Origin: UBA4744 sp963723165
GTDB lineage: Bacteria > Actinomycetota > Acidimicrobiia > Spongiisociales > UBA4744
Direction: 5' to 3'
DNA: 64,000 nucleotides
Assembly: GCA_963723165.1 (NCBI GenBank)
Contig: CAVRPP010000005.1
Span: 248,001-312,000 of the forward strand
Shown here piece by piece: positions 44,596 to 53,298 of this stretch (the stretch's first letter is position 1; each line of letters opens with the position of its first letter). A program made the position numbers and the translations under genes. The notes below the pieces were generated by a model. That model worked only from the letters and a program-made list of their open reading frames with translations. It searched no databases and had not been told where the DNA came from.

Positions 44596-45291
44596 ATGCC
44601 AGAAATCAGCGCTGCGGAACTGCGCCGACTCGAAGCCCTCTCGGAACGAATCGTACGGGTCGACCAACGTCGCCGGACGGTCATGGAAGCACGCGACGCG
44701 GCCCGCGCCGAGGTCAAGAAGTTGCGGGCGACCATTCGGGAGATGACCGGCGAGGCAGGCGAACAGAAGACGACGATCGAGGACCTCGAGCGGAAGATCG
44801 CCGAGTTGGTCACTGCCAATGCCGACCAGGCGGGCCGCCTCGTCATCGCCGAACGTTCGGCCGGACAAGCAGCCATCGCCGCATCGAAGCTGGCCGACGC
44901 CAGGGACGACCTCAAGGAGAAGCTGGCCGCCGACAAGGCAAAACTGAAAGATGCGACCAAACAGGTAGTGGTGCTGCAGAAGACTGCAGGCACTCTCAAG
45001 AAACAAGTTGCGGTGTTGGAGAGCCAAGTAGCAGCTACCGACCTACCGGTATTCCTGCCGGCCGAGAAGGTTGGTGAGCTCCTCGACGATTTCGTCACCC
45101 AGTTCGACGTGGGCGGCCTGCGAGTCACCGACGGCGATGTGCGGCTGACTGTGGCCTTCGCCGGCACCGGGAATGGGGCTGCTTTCGTGATCCCGTCAAC
45201 CGCGGCCGAGAAGGATGAAATGCCACTCCACACCGTCAATCTGAAACTCGGTCCTCGTCCCCCACTCTTGGAGGAGGACCCAGGCTTGTAG
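44596..45291 (+). CDS. Coiled-coil protein in the unknown cluster
   Basis: A 231-residue protein. Residues about 8-155 are a near-continuous coiled coil (ERIVRVDQRRRTVMEARDAA ... LKKQVAVLESQVAAT). The C-terminal 75 residues form a small beta-rich domain with GGLRVTDGDVRLTVAF and VIPSTA. The VRLTVAF strand recalls IRLDFVAV in the preceding protein. A scaffolding or tethering role is plausible. It is directly coupled to the preceding gene (TAG-ATG). Confidence 0.65.
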   Translation: MPEISAAELRRLEALSERIVRVDQRRRTVMEARDAARAEVKKLRATIREMTGEAGEQKTTIEDLERKIAELVTANADQAGRLVIAERSAGQAAIAASKLADARDDLKEKLAADKAKLKDATKQVVVLQKTAGTLKKQVAVLESQVAATDLPVFLPAEKVGELLDDFVTQFDVGGLRVTDGDVRLTVAFAGTGNGAAFVIPSTAAEKDEMPLHTVNLKLGPRPPLLEEDPGL

Positions 45292-45314
45292 CGAAACCGG
45301 CAAACACGGCGAGA

Positions 45315-45398
45315 GAATGCCCCTCACGGTAGGGTTTCCTGGACCGGAAAAACCCGAATTGGCGGCCAAGATCAGGTCGCGCGACAGGATCCAATACC
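45315..45398 (+). promoter_or_regulatory. Promoter and leader of the acidic membrane protein
   Basis: TAGGGT at 45330-45335 stands 63 nt before the GTG at 45399. This whole stretch, including the hexamer, is the intact counterpart of the decayed copy at 41717-41816. Retention of the hexamer and spacing in both copies supports a promoter plus untranslated leader. The nucleotide context ACGGTAGGGTTT also occurs at 62746. Confidence 0.45.
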
Positions 45399-46520
45399 GT
45401 GGACGTGGAAATCCTCGCCTACATAGGCGCAGCGTTGATGGTGGTGCTGGCCTTTCTTGCCTACCGCTACTGGCATTCCACTGCCACGTACGCCCGCCGG
45501 ATGCGCGAAGCCCACGCCCACCAGGTGCTGCCGCCCCTGCAGGTTTCTGCCCCAACGCAAATAGCCAGGGTTGAACCTGACGAGCTCTCTGAGGATGACG
45601 GGGACGACGGTGGGGAAGTGGCAGCTGTAGAGATCGCGGAACCAGATCCCGACATCGTCTCATCCGATCAGGCAACCGTTTTCGAAGTGGGAGCCTCCGA
45701 CGACTCGAGCGAACCTCCGCCCGGCAGCGAGGAAGATAGTGCTGCGGTCGATGAGTCCGGCGGCTCTCATACTGCGGAACCAACCGGCCAGGCACAGGCA
45801 GCAGTCATTGATGACGAAGATGCCGATCCCCCTGACGGAGCGGAGTCGGCGGCCGCCGACTATGTCGAAACGCTGCGTGCCCCTGAAGAAGACACTCTCC
45901 CCGGCGACCCGATGGCGGGAACGCTTGGCGCCTTCGGCGGAGCAGCCCCGGTCGAGCAGCTGGATGGGGATGAGCCGGCTTCCGAGGATCCCGAATCGGC
46001 CGAGACTGAATCCGACGACATCACGCTGGAAACGGATCTCGACAGCACAGAAGATCCTGGTCCCGACGAGTCACAGAGCCCGGCACCGACCACGGGCCAG
46101 GAAGATCCCGGGGACGACCCTGCAGAGCAACCAGAACAGGAAACCACCTCCGGGAGCACCGAAGGCGTCGCTGCAGAAGATGCCGAAGGACCCGAAGAGA
46201 CACCGGTGCCTTCCAGCAGCGAAGAGGAAGACCTGCTTCAAGAACCGGCATACCGGCTCATCGACGAGTTGGAACCGCGCGCACCCTCCTCCCGGGTAGT
46301 CGAGGTCTCCGGATCGGTGGCGGCGTTGCTCAAGGAGCTGGACGAGAAGCTGGAAGCACTCCCGAGTGGTATCGAGCTGATCGATATGCCGGTCCTAGAA
46401 CGACGGCGCATCGCCGACCGGCGCGAGGAATTGCTGAGCGACCGGCAATTGCTGCTCGAGCAGAAAAGGCGAGGAGCCCACCGCCGCAGACGTTCGCGTG
46501 TGAAAAGGCAGTCGACCTAG
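45399..46520 (+). CDS. Membrane-anchored, strongly acidic protein with basic C-terminus
   Basis: A 373-residue protein. One N-terminal helix (residues about 5-22, LAYIGAALMVVLAFLAY) is followed by about 250 residues of low-complexity sequence dominated by E, D, S, P, T and A. A short helical domain follows (VAALLKELDEKLEALPSGIELIDMP), then a very basic tail (LLEQKRRGAHRRRRSRVKR). The charge polarity is extreme. Its TAG overlaps the stop of the convergent DUF971 gene (CTAG). Function is unknown; the last gene of the cluster, though it has its own leader. Confidence 0.65.
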   Translation: MDVEILAYIGAALMVVLAFLAYRYWHSTATYARRMREAHAHQVLPPLQVSAPTQIARVEPDELSEDDGDDGGEVAAVEIAEPDPDIVSSDQATVFEVGASDDSSEPPPGSEEDSAAVDESGGSHTAEPTGQAQAAVIDDEDADPPDGAESAAADYVETLRAPEEDTLPGDPMAGTLGAFGGAAPVEQLDGDEPASEDPESAETESDDITLETDLDSTEDPGPDESQSPAPTTGQEDPGDDPAEQPEQETTSGSTEGVAAEDAEGPEETPVPSSSEEEDLLQEPAYRLIDELEPRAPSSRVVEVSGSVAALLKELDEKLEALPSGIELIDMPVLERRRIADRREELLSDRQLLLEQKRRGAHRRRRSRVKRQST

Positions 46521-46828
46521 ACGGACCCGCCGTCGGTCGTCCCGAGCGTCCGGAGTAGCTCGAAACTGAAGATCCCGGTCCGATGCAGATCGGGCCCGAA
46601 CTCAAAGCTCACTGCGTAGGCACCAACGATGTGTGCTCCCTCTACCCTGATTGCTTCGGGGTTTTGGAGCACGAGAGCCTTGCGGCGTTCGCCTGCATCG
46701 GAGCGACAGTCGGCGCACAGGCACGCGGCTCGAAGTTCGGCGGCCCCAATGGTGGTTTGCTCGCCGCCCTCCCACTCCAGGGTCACGCGCACGCCGGCTT
46801 CAATTTCAATGCGGGAAGGGGTCTCCAC
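46517..46828 (-). CDS. DUF971 family protein
   Basis: A 103-residue protein with the DUF971 (GBBH-like N-terminal domain) pattern: SRIEIEAGVRVTLEWEGGEQ, AAELRAACLCADCRSDAG with the conserved cysteines, and AYAVSFEFGPDLHRTGIFSFELLR. Family members have been linked to iron-sulfur or metal handling. GTG 46828 matches family length; the frame stays open to 46951, which would overlap hypA. It lies downstream of hypA on the same strand. Confidence 0.8.
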   Translation of the reverse strand: METPSRIEIEAGVRVTLEWEGGEQTTIGAAELRAACLCADCRSDAGERRKALVLQNPEAIRVEGAHIVGAYAVSFEFGPDLHRTGIFSFELLRTLGTTDGGSV

Positions 46829-46931
46829 CGGCCGCAGCCTACCGCTGAACCCCTTACGGTTCCGCGGGTGAACCGACTCAGGCTCCAGACGAGTGTCGAC
46901 GTACCAATGGGCCCACATCAAGCGAAGACGA

Positions 46932-47285
46932 TCAGTGGTCGTCCTCTTCATCGACGTCGATGCTCTCCAGATAGCACTGGTCGCCGCCCGTTATTTCCAC
47001 TCGAACGCTCCGACACGACGGGCAAACCCTCCGTGGCCCTGCCGGATTGCTTGCGCCGCAGTCCCAGCAGGCCATGACGCCGGGCTCTCTGGTGATGTTG
47101 ACCTCAGCACCTTCGGCCGCGGTCCCCCGGCTGAGGACTTCGAAGTTGAACCGCATCGCCTCATCCGAAATATGAGACAGCTCGCCAAGCACCACAGAGA
47201 CTCCGACAACGCGGGTAGCGGCGTGCCGGTCGGCGGCTTCCAGCGAAGCGGCGACGATGCCCCGAATGAGGGATACTTCATGCAC
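46932..47285 (-). CDS. hypA: Hydrogenase/urease nickel incorporation protein HypA
   Basis: A 117-residue nickel metallochaperone. The N-terminal nickel ligand His2 is present: the GTG start gives (M)HEVSLIRGIVAASLE. The zinc site is CWDCGASNPAGPRRVCPSCRS. HypA delivers nickel to [NiFe] hydrogenase or, in some bacteria, urease. No other hyp, hydrogenase or urease gene is in the window. It is only the last part of a very long antisense open frame, so it is easily missed. The acidic tail DVDEEDDH is unusual. AAGCAT lies 6 nt before the GTG. Confidence 0.87.
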   Translation of the reverse strand: MHEVSLIRGIVAASLEAADRHAATRVVGVSVVLGELSHISDEAMRFNFEVLSRGTAAEGAEVNITREPGVMACWDCGASNPAGPRRVCPSCRSVRVEITGGDQCYLESIDVDEEDDH

Positions 47286-47370
47286 CGGCTCATGCTTACA
47301 GGCAAAGCAGGCGCGGTGCCAATCGACCTGCCTCCCCCGACAGACAGACGAGATCCTCCACCGACTCCGA

Positions 47371-47376
47371 TACCAT
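47371..47376 (+). promoter_or_regulatory. Putative leaderless promoter -10 (TACCAT)
   Basis: TACCAT ends 8 nt before the ATG at 47385, with no ribosome site. Confidence 0.4.
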
Positions 47377-47384
47377 ACGAAGTA

Positions 47385-48815
47385 ATGAGCAACACTCCCC
47401 CGAACCGGGACATCTTCTGCAACCGAACAATGAATTTCCGATCCATCAAGGCGATCGGATACGACCTCGACTACACGCTGGTGCACTACAACACCTACGA
47501 ATGGGAGCGGCGCGCCTATCACCACACCAAGCTTCGTTTGGCAGAGCGGGGCTGGCCCGTCACCGATCTGGTGTTCGACCCCGACCAGGTCATCCAGGGC
47601 CTCACCATCGACCTGGAACTGGGCAATCTGTTGAAGGTAACGCGTTTCGGATACGTTATCCGGGCGTCCCACGGCACCCGGCTCCTCGAGTTCGATGAGC
47701 TGCGCCGCACCTACGCCGGGACGGTGGTCGACCTGAGTCAAGACCGCTGGGTATTCATCAATACGCTCTTTTCGCTGTCCGAAGCGTCCCTGTATGCCCA
47801 GACGGTTGATCTGGCGGACGAGGGGGCCATCCCGGAAGTGATCGGCTACGAAAACCTCTACCGGACCGTTCGGCAAGCCCTCGATTCCGCTCACATGGAA
47901 GGCACTCTCAAGAGTGAGGTGATGGCCGACCCGGACCACTTCATCGAGCCCGACCCCAAGGTGGTGCCGATGCTGATCGATCAGCGGGAGGCGGGCAAGC
48001 AGTTGATGCTGATCACCAACTCGGAGTGGGAATATGCAGAGAAGATCCTCACCCACGTTTTCGATCCGCAACTGAAGGACGGCCAAACCTGGCAGGATCT
48101 CTTCGACACGGTGATCGTCTCGGCTTCCAAACCCGACTTCTTCGAGCGTGACCAACCCCTGTACCGGGTCGTCGATGAGGACCGGGCTCTCCTGAAGCCG
48201 GCCTACGGCCCGATGGAGCCGGGCGGTGTGTACTTCGGCGGTTCCGCTCACCGGGTCGAGAAGAGTCTCGGCCTGTCCGGCGACGAGATCCTGTATGTCG
48301 GCGACCACCTCTTCGGTGATGTGCACGCCTCGAAGTCGGCGCTCCGCTGGCGGACGGCTCTGGTCATTCACGAGCTCGAGGCCGAAATCGACGCCCTCGC
48401 AGGGTTTGCCGAGCAGGAAGCCGAACTGATAGGCCTCATGGGAAGCAAAGAAGCCCTCGAAGCCCAACTGGCCGAACTCCGTCTGATCCGGCAACGCAAC
48501 AAGTACGCACCGGTCGAACCGCCCCGCAGCAACCGCAGCCTCGAGCGTGAGATAGAAGAGGTTCGATCGCGTCTGGCCGACCTGGACGAATTGATCACTC
48601 CCCTGGCGATCGCCGCCGGGACTTTGAGCAACGATCGGTGGGGCCTTCTCATGCGGGCCGGAGCGGACAAGAGCCTGTTCGCCCGCCAGGTTGAGCGGTA
48701 TGCCGACGTGTATACCTCGCGAGTGTCCAACCTGCTCTATGCCACCCCGAACGGATTCCTGCGAGCGTTCCGTAGTCCGCTCCCCCACGATCAGGTTGAC
48801 GTCGGATCCGGATAG
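47385..48815 (+). CDS. HAD-IG family 5'-nucleotidase
   Basis: A 476-residue cytosolic 5'-nucleotidase of the NT5C2/HAD-IG type. The nucleophile motif is GYDLDYTLVHY, motif II is LITNSEWEY, and motif IV is ILYVGDHLFGDVHASK. It dephosphorylates purine nucleotides such as IMP and GMP. The C-terminal region forms a predicted coiled coil (EQEAELIGLMGSKEALEAQL; LEREIEEVRSRLADL). It diverges from hypA, about 100 bp apart. The open frame runs back to 46893, antisense to hypA. Confidence 0.9.
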   Translation: MSNTPPNRDIFCNRTMNFRSIKAIGYDLDYTLVHYNTYEWERRAYHHTKLRLAERGWPVTDLVFDPDQVIQGLTIDLELGNLLKVTRFGYVIRASHGTRLLEFDELRRTYAGTVVDLSQDRWVFINTLFSLSEASLYAQTVDLADEGAIPEVIGYENLYRTVRQALDSAHMEGTLKSEVMADPDHFIEPDPKVVPMLIDQREAGKQLMLITNSEWEYAEKILTHVFDPQLKDGQTWQDLFDTVIVSASKPDFFERDQPLYRVVDEDRALLKPAYGPMEPGGVYFGGSAHRVEKSLGLSGDEILYVGDHLFGDVHASKSALRWRTALVIHELEAEIDALAGFAEQEAELIGLMGSKEALEAQLAELRLIRQRNKYAPVEPPRSNRSLEREIEEVRSRLADLDELITPLAIAAGTLSNDRWGLLMRAGADKSLFARQVERYADVYTSRVSNLLYATPNGFLRAFRSPLPHDQVDVGSG

Positions 48816-48869
48816 ATTCCCCTGGCCCCCGGCCCGGAGCTCCCCTAGTCTCCCGCCACCAGAGGGAGT

Positions 48870-50570
48870 GTGGTGGACCAGTCGAAATCGTCGTTTCGTA
48901 GCGCTCTCCGCCACCGTGATTACCGGTGGCTTGCCTCGGCGTTTGTCGTTTCCAACATCGGGAGCTGGGCGTACAACGTTGCCTTGATGGTCTGGGTGTT
49001 TGATTCGACTGGATCTGCCGCCTGGGCGGGAGCCGTCAGTTTGGCCCGGTTCGTACCTGCCCTGCTCTTCAGCGCCTACGGCGGAGTGCTGGCCGAACGG
49101 TTCGAGCGGCGCAATCTCATCGTCGTGCTGAACCTGACCTCCGCAGCCACTCATGTCCTGATGGCGCTGGTCGTTGCGACCAACGGCCCGATTGTGCTTG
49201 CGCTGGTCCTGGCTGCGCTGGGCACGATCCAAGGCACGATCTACGAGCCGGGTGTCATCGCCTTGACCCCGGAAGTTGTCGGCGAGACCGACCTGGCGGC
49301 CGCCAACTCGCTCAACAGCCTGATCGACAACTCCGCAATCATCATCGGCCCTGCCATTGGAGCCCTGCTCCTCGTGTGGTTCAACCCCTCGGTAACCCTC
49401 CTCATCAACGCCGCCACGTTCCTCTATGCGGCCGGAGCAACCCGCATGGTCCGGACTCGCAGCCAACCCAGCGACGTGACCGAAGGCGGCCAGAAGGGCC
49501 CGCTGGCCCAGATGACTGTCGGCCTGAAGGCTCTCGCCGGGTCGCGCACCGCCCGCCTCCTGGCCGGCTTCAGTGTGCTGGCCAGTTTTTACTACGGAAC
49601 GGACACCGTGCTGTTGGTGGTCCTGAGTGAGGAAAACCTGGGAACCGGAGCGGAAGGTTTCGGCTATCTACTGACGGCGCTCGGCGTGGGCGGAATCATC
49701 GCCTCCCCGCTCGTCAACAAGCTGGGCAATTCCGGGCGGCTCGGCACGGTGATCGCCGTCGGGATGATCGTGTATACGCTCCCGACTGCGCTGATGGCTA
49801 TGGTATCCGACCCGTCCGTGGCGTTCGGCCTACAGGTGACCCGCGGTGCCGGCACGCTGGTAGTCGACGTTCTGGCGCTGACGGCGATGCAACGTACCTT
49901 GCCGCCCAACCTGGTCGCCAGGGTATACGGAGTGTTCATAGCCCTGGTGCTGGCTGCGATTTCGCTGGGAGCGATCGTCACTCCGATCCTCTTGTCGCTC
50001 TTCGGACTCACCGGCACCCTCCTGATCTACGGGGTGGGAACTCCGCTGGTCGTACTACTCGGTTATCCCCGTCTGCTGCACGTGGATCGCCTGGCCCGGC
50101 AACGACTAGTGGAGTTGCAGCCAAAACTCCGGGCGCTCGAGGCCAGTCCGATCTTTGCGGCTCTGGGCCGGGCCAACTTGGAGCACCTGGCTGCCGCAGC
50201 CACCGACGTCAACGTTCCCGCCGGAACGCTCGTCATCCGCCAAGGCGACCAGGCCGACGCCATGTACATCATCGAAGAAGGGGTAGTAGCCGTAACGGTC
50301 ACAGGAGACGATGGGCACACCCACCCTGTAGCGGAGCTGGCAGTCGGCGACTACTTCGGTGAGATTGCACTGCTCGACAGCGTTCCCCGCACTGCCAGCG
50401 TTCGGGCCGTCGAAGATTGCCGGCTGTTCAAGATCGACCGCGACACATTCCTGTCTGCGGTTGGCCACCAACCCGGCACAGGGTTCCTCAACCGGGCCCG
50501 GCACCGCACCGCCCAAACCATGCACATAGCCGCCCCCTTGTGGACCGCCCAAGAGCCTTCTGCCCAATAG
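48870..50570 (+). CDS. MFS transporter fused to a cyclic-nucleotide-binding domain
   Basis: A 566-residue protein. Residues about 10-410 are an MFS_3/EntS-like transporter with 12 helices (FRSALRHRDYRWLASAFVVSN, then ALGTIQGTIYEPGVIALTPE). From about 425 a cNMP-binding domain follows: PAGTLVIRQGDQADAMYIIEE and the phosphate-binding cassette YFGEIALLDSVPRTASVRAV, with the conserved Glu and Arg in place. Transport is likely gated or targeted by cAMP/cGMP. GTG 48870 has a GAGGGAG site, and TAGTCT at 48846 is a possible -10. The substrate is unknown. Confidence 0.9.
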   Translation: MVDQSKSSFRSALRHRDYRWLASAFVVSNIGSWAYNVALMVWVFDSTGSAAWAGAVSLARFVPALLFSAYGGVLAERFERRNLIVVLNLTSAATHVLMALVVATNGPIVLALVLAALGTIQGTIYEPGVIALTPEVVGETDLAAANSLNSLIDNSAIIIGPAIGALLLVWFNPSVTLLINAATFLYAAGATRMVRTRSQPSDVTEGGQKGPLAQMTVGLKALAGSRTARLLAGFSVLASFYYGTDTVLLVVLSEENLGTGAEGFGYLLTALGVGGIIASPLVNKLGNSGRLGTVIAVGMIVYTLPTALMAMVSDPSVAFGLQVTRGAGTLVVDVLALTAMQRTLPPNLVARVYGVFIALVLAAISLGAIVTPILLSLFGLTGTLLIYGVGTPLVVLLGYPRLLHVDRLARQRLVELQPKLRALEASPIFAALGRANLEHLAAAATDVNVPAGTLVIRQGDQADAMYIIEEGVVAVTVTGDDGHTHPVAELAVGDYFGEIALLDSVPRTASVRAVEDCRLFKIDRDTFLSAVGHQPGTGFLNRARHRTAQTMHIAAPLWTAQEPSAQ

Positions 50571-50586
50571 AAGCCCCCACGTTCTG

Positions 50587-50610
50587 GCCTCTCCCGCAGG
50601 CGGGAGAGGC
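50587..50610. repeat. Palindromic hairpin (repeat-like) after the MFS gene
   Basis: An 11-bp perfect stem (GCCTCTCCCGC and its complement) with a 2-nt spacer lies 17 nt past the MFS stop. GC-rich partner sequence (GCGGCGCTGCCGAAGGCGGC) follows. It may act as a terminator and has the look of a dispersed palindromic element. Confidence 0.5.
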
Positions 50611-50685
50611 GCGGCGCTGCCGAAGGCGGCGGTGCGGAGAGGGTAGAGCGGGAATAGCGCGCCGCATCGAAGGGTTTCCGGGCGC

Positions 50686-51066
50686 ATGGAACAACACATC
50701 GTCGATGCACTCAACCAGGGAGGCGTGGTCGACATCACGACCATCGGCCGCTCCAGCGGTCTGTCCCGCCGGATCGAGATCTACTTCCACCATTTCGATG
50801 GCGAGTACTTCATCACCGGCCGCCCGGGACGCCGCCGGGATTGGCTGGCCAATATGGTGGCCAACCCGGCCTTCACACTGCACCTCAAACGAGGGGTGCA
50901 AGCCGATCTTCCGGCCACCGCCGCGGAGATCACCGACCCAGGCGAGCGAGCCTCCATCATGTTTCGCATACTCACGGAAAGCTGGAACTCCACCCCCGAT
51001 GAGGCGAAGGCACAGCTGCCGGCCTGGGTCGAAGCGGCCCCCTTGATCAGGTTTGCGCTGACCTGA
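50686..51066 (+). CDS. DUF385 / F420-dependent nitroreductase family protein
   Basis: A 126-residue split-barrel protein of the deazaflavin-dependent nitroreductase (Ddn-like) family: VVDITTIGRSSGLSRRIEIYF, FITGRPGRRRDWLANMVANP and FTLHLKRGVQADLPATA. These small proteins use or bind F420H2 to reduce quinones or nitro compounds. It converges with the beta-helix lipoprotein gene. A second DUF385 gene lies at 53299-53787. Confidence 0.85.
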   Translation: MEQHIVDALNQGGVVDITTIGRSSGLSRRIEIYFHHFDGEYFITGRPGRRRDWLANMVANPAFTLHLKRGVQADLPATAAEITDPGERASIMFRILTESWNSTPDEAKAQLPAWVEAAPLIRFALT

Positions 51067-51087
51067 TCACCCAGCAATCACAGCAGA

Positions 51088-53142
51088 TCATCGTTCGCAG
51101 TAAACCCGTTGATCAATCCAACCGTCGAGCGTCGGATCGTGAGCCACGAAATCGAGCGTTCCCCAGCTGTCGGTGATGCCGTCCCATGTGCAATTGACGT
51201 CATCCTGCCAATCGGACATTCGCGGTTCGTTCGAAACATTGCCCGATACCACCAGGTCCCCTTGCACGTCGAGGCCTTCGACCAGGTAGTTGACCTGGGC
51301 ACCGGCAACGGTGTTGTCGGTCAGAGTGAACGTCGAACCGGCTGGGACGTAACCCCAGGTCCGGCACGGTTGCCCGGGGGCACACAGCGTCCCCTCGGGC
51401 GACGGCGAAAGCGACGAGCACTCCCCGACTGTTCCCACCGCGGCGGGAGAGGCGCCCGAGTAAACGCAGCCTGCTCCCCACATGTGGGAACCGATGTTGA
51501 TGCCCGTATGCAGACCGCCGCAGTCAAGATCGGCCTCATTGATGATCTCGTTTGCGGACACATCAAAGCCCGAGGCGTCGCCATATCCCCATGGGTGAAA
51601 AGCAATACCGCTGAACATCCCGTGGTTTCCGGCGGTGGCCACGATGGTGTTGGTGGCGATCACCGTGTCCCGGCCACCGAAGGTGACAATGCCGATGTCG
51701 GACGCATCCTTGACAGTGTTGTTGGTGATGGTGTGGGCGGGCCCATACATGGTGATCCCATCAGACCACGCCCCCATCGGTTCGTCGGGGTCGGTCGGCA
51801 CACAGCCGGCACCGTGGACGTGATCTCCGGCGGTGTCGATGGTGACTCCGTCGATCATGCCGGCGGCGCCGCCAAACGCGAGCGCGGTTCCGCACTCGGT
51901 GTTTGAGATCCTCACGTCACTCACGACCAGGCCGGTGCTCCACCGTTCCGGATTGAGCGCGTAGCGCTGGGTGGGATCTTCACCGTTGGTTCCGCCGTCC
52001 ATGCCCAGCCCGCCGGGACTGCACCAGGGATCGTCGAAAACATCACATTCAGGCAGCCAGGATCCCCAGTTGTCACCGATTCCGTTGCCGACATTGTCTG
52101 TGCCGTAGCACTGCCGGTCTGCCCGATTGCCGTCCAAATCAACGTGGCTGAGAGTTACGTTATCGATGTAACCGGGGTCCGAGATCCCCGACCGAGCGAA
52201 GAGCCTTACGACGAATCCGCGAAGGTCGGGGGTGGCAGCCAGCAACGCGTGATCTCCGGGGTCGGTAGCGGTGAAGGTAAGGTCGCGGCGAGAATCCACC
52301 CGTACTAAGAAGACTGTCTTATCGATGGTGTAGCCCTGGTATCGGGCGTCACTCACACCCGAAGTGAACACGACCGTATCGCCGTCACAGGTCTGGTCTA
52401 TGCAACTCTGAATGGCCTCGCTGTCTGGGAGGTCATCGAACGGATCGGCCCCACAGGTGTCTACTGAAATCTGCTGAGGCTCCCCGATCGGCGCCAGCAA
52501 CGTGACTACGACCCGACGGATGATCTCGGCTCCGTCGTTACCGTCGGCAATGCGGAAATCGGCACCATTGTCCCGGTTGGCGAAGTAGGCATCGCACAAC
52601 GGAAAGACCGCCGTCTGAAACGTGCCGGTGTCGGTCTTGATGACGGCACCTGTGTCCCTGAAGGTCCCATCTCCGTAGACGCCGCCTCCCAACGCGTCGT
52701 ACTGGAGGCCGAAAGTGTCGGTGCCTTCGTCGAAGTACTCGACTTCGATCTGAACCCGTGAAGTGGGTTGGGCTTCAAACAGCAGGTCATCGTCGACTTG
52801 GAACTGCAGGTAGAAGTCAACGACATCGTTGCCGTCGGCCGAAGCCAGGACGTTGCCATTACCGGACTTGACGGATTCCCCTGCGGGGCTGCCGGCTTGC
52901 ACAATCTCGTAGTCGACGTCGCCGCCTTGATCGATGGTGATGCCCCCCTGGTCGCTGCCCGCATCAAAAACGACCTGCACCACCGGTTGCGTGGTGGTCG
53001 TTGTCGATGCGGCCGTGGTCGCAGGCGAGGTAGTCGAGGTGGTCAAAGGGGTCGAAGGGGATGCGGACGTCGTGGGGTTTGCCGTGTCCGTGCACGCGGC
53101 CAACACGATCACCATGACGGTGGTCAACACAGTCCGACGCAT
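51088..53142 (-). CDS. Secreted right-handed beta-helix lipoprotein
   Basis: A 684-residue exported protein. The lipoprotein signal is MRRTVLTTVMVIVLAACTDT, followed by a Ser/Thr-rich linker of about 45 residues (TSTTSPATTAASTTTTTQP), a beta-sandwich-like region, and a C-terminal parallel beta-helix (about residues 320-640; repeated GMIDGVTIDTAG and HTITNNTVKDASDIGIVTF strands). Such folds often bind or cleave polysaccharide. Many cysteines in the mature part suggest disulfides. ATG 53142 has a GAGGTGGGG site; the frame upstream to 53226 has none. Confidence 0.78.
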   Translation of the reverse strand: MRRTVLTTVMVIVLAACTDTANPTTSASPSTPLTTSTTSPATTAASTTTTTQPVVQVVFDAGSDQGGITIDQGGDVDYEIVQAGSPAGESVKSGNGNVLASADGNDVVDFYLQFQVDDDLLFEAQPTSRVQIEVEYFDEGTDTFGLQYDALGGGVYGDGTFRDTGAVIKTDTGTFQTAVFPLCDAYFANRDNGADFRIADGNDGAEIIRRVVVTLLAPIGEPQQISVDTCGADPFDDLPDSEAIQSCIDQTCDGDTVVFTSGVSDARYQGYTIDKTVFLVRVDSRRDLTFTATDPGDHALLAATPDLRGFVVRLFARSGISDPGYIDNVTLSHVDLDGNRADRQCYGTDNVGNGIGDNWGSWLPECDVFDDPWCSPGGLGMDGGTNGEDPTQRYALNPERWSTGLVVSDVRISNTECGTALAFGGAAGMIDGVTIDTAGDHVHGAGCVPTDPDEPMGAWSDGITMYGPAHTITNNTVKDASDIGIVTFGGRDTVIATNTIVATAGNHGMFSGIAFHPWGYGDASGFDVSANEIINEADLDCGGLHTGINIGSHMWGAGCVYSGASPAAVGTVGECSSLSPSPEGTLCAPGQPCRTWGYVPAGSTFTLTDNTVAGAQVNYLVEGLDVQGDLVVSGNVSNEPRMSDWQDDVNCTWDGITDSWGTLDFVAHDPTLDGWIDQRVYCER

Positions 53143-53298
53143 CCCCACCTCAGAGGTCCTGTTCAGACCATATGCCGGTACGGGTCGATCAGACCAGAGT
53201 CCTTTGACCCTGGCAATTGCGAGCACGGGATGCCCGGCTTGAAAGGTGAGAATGAAAACCGGAGTCGTTTCGGCCTCGGAGTGGTCCGGACGGGACCG

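Noticed and set aside
42674..46520. Interpretation of the unknown cluster as a prophage or phage-tail remnant because of paralogues and a coiled coil.
   Set aside because: No terminase, portal, capsid, tail tube, tape-measure, lysis or integrase gene is present, and base composition matches the flanks.
46932..49466. A minus-strand open frame of 844 codons covering hypA, the 5'-nucleotidase and the MFS start.
   Set aside because: Only its last 117 codons (hypA) look coding. The rest is antisense to a nucleotidase and a transporter with strong family motifs, and the translation is low-complexity of the kind produced by high-GC shadow frames.
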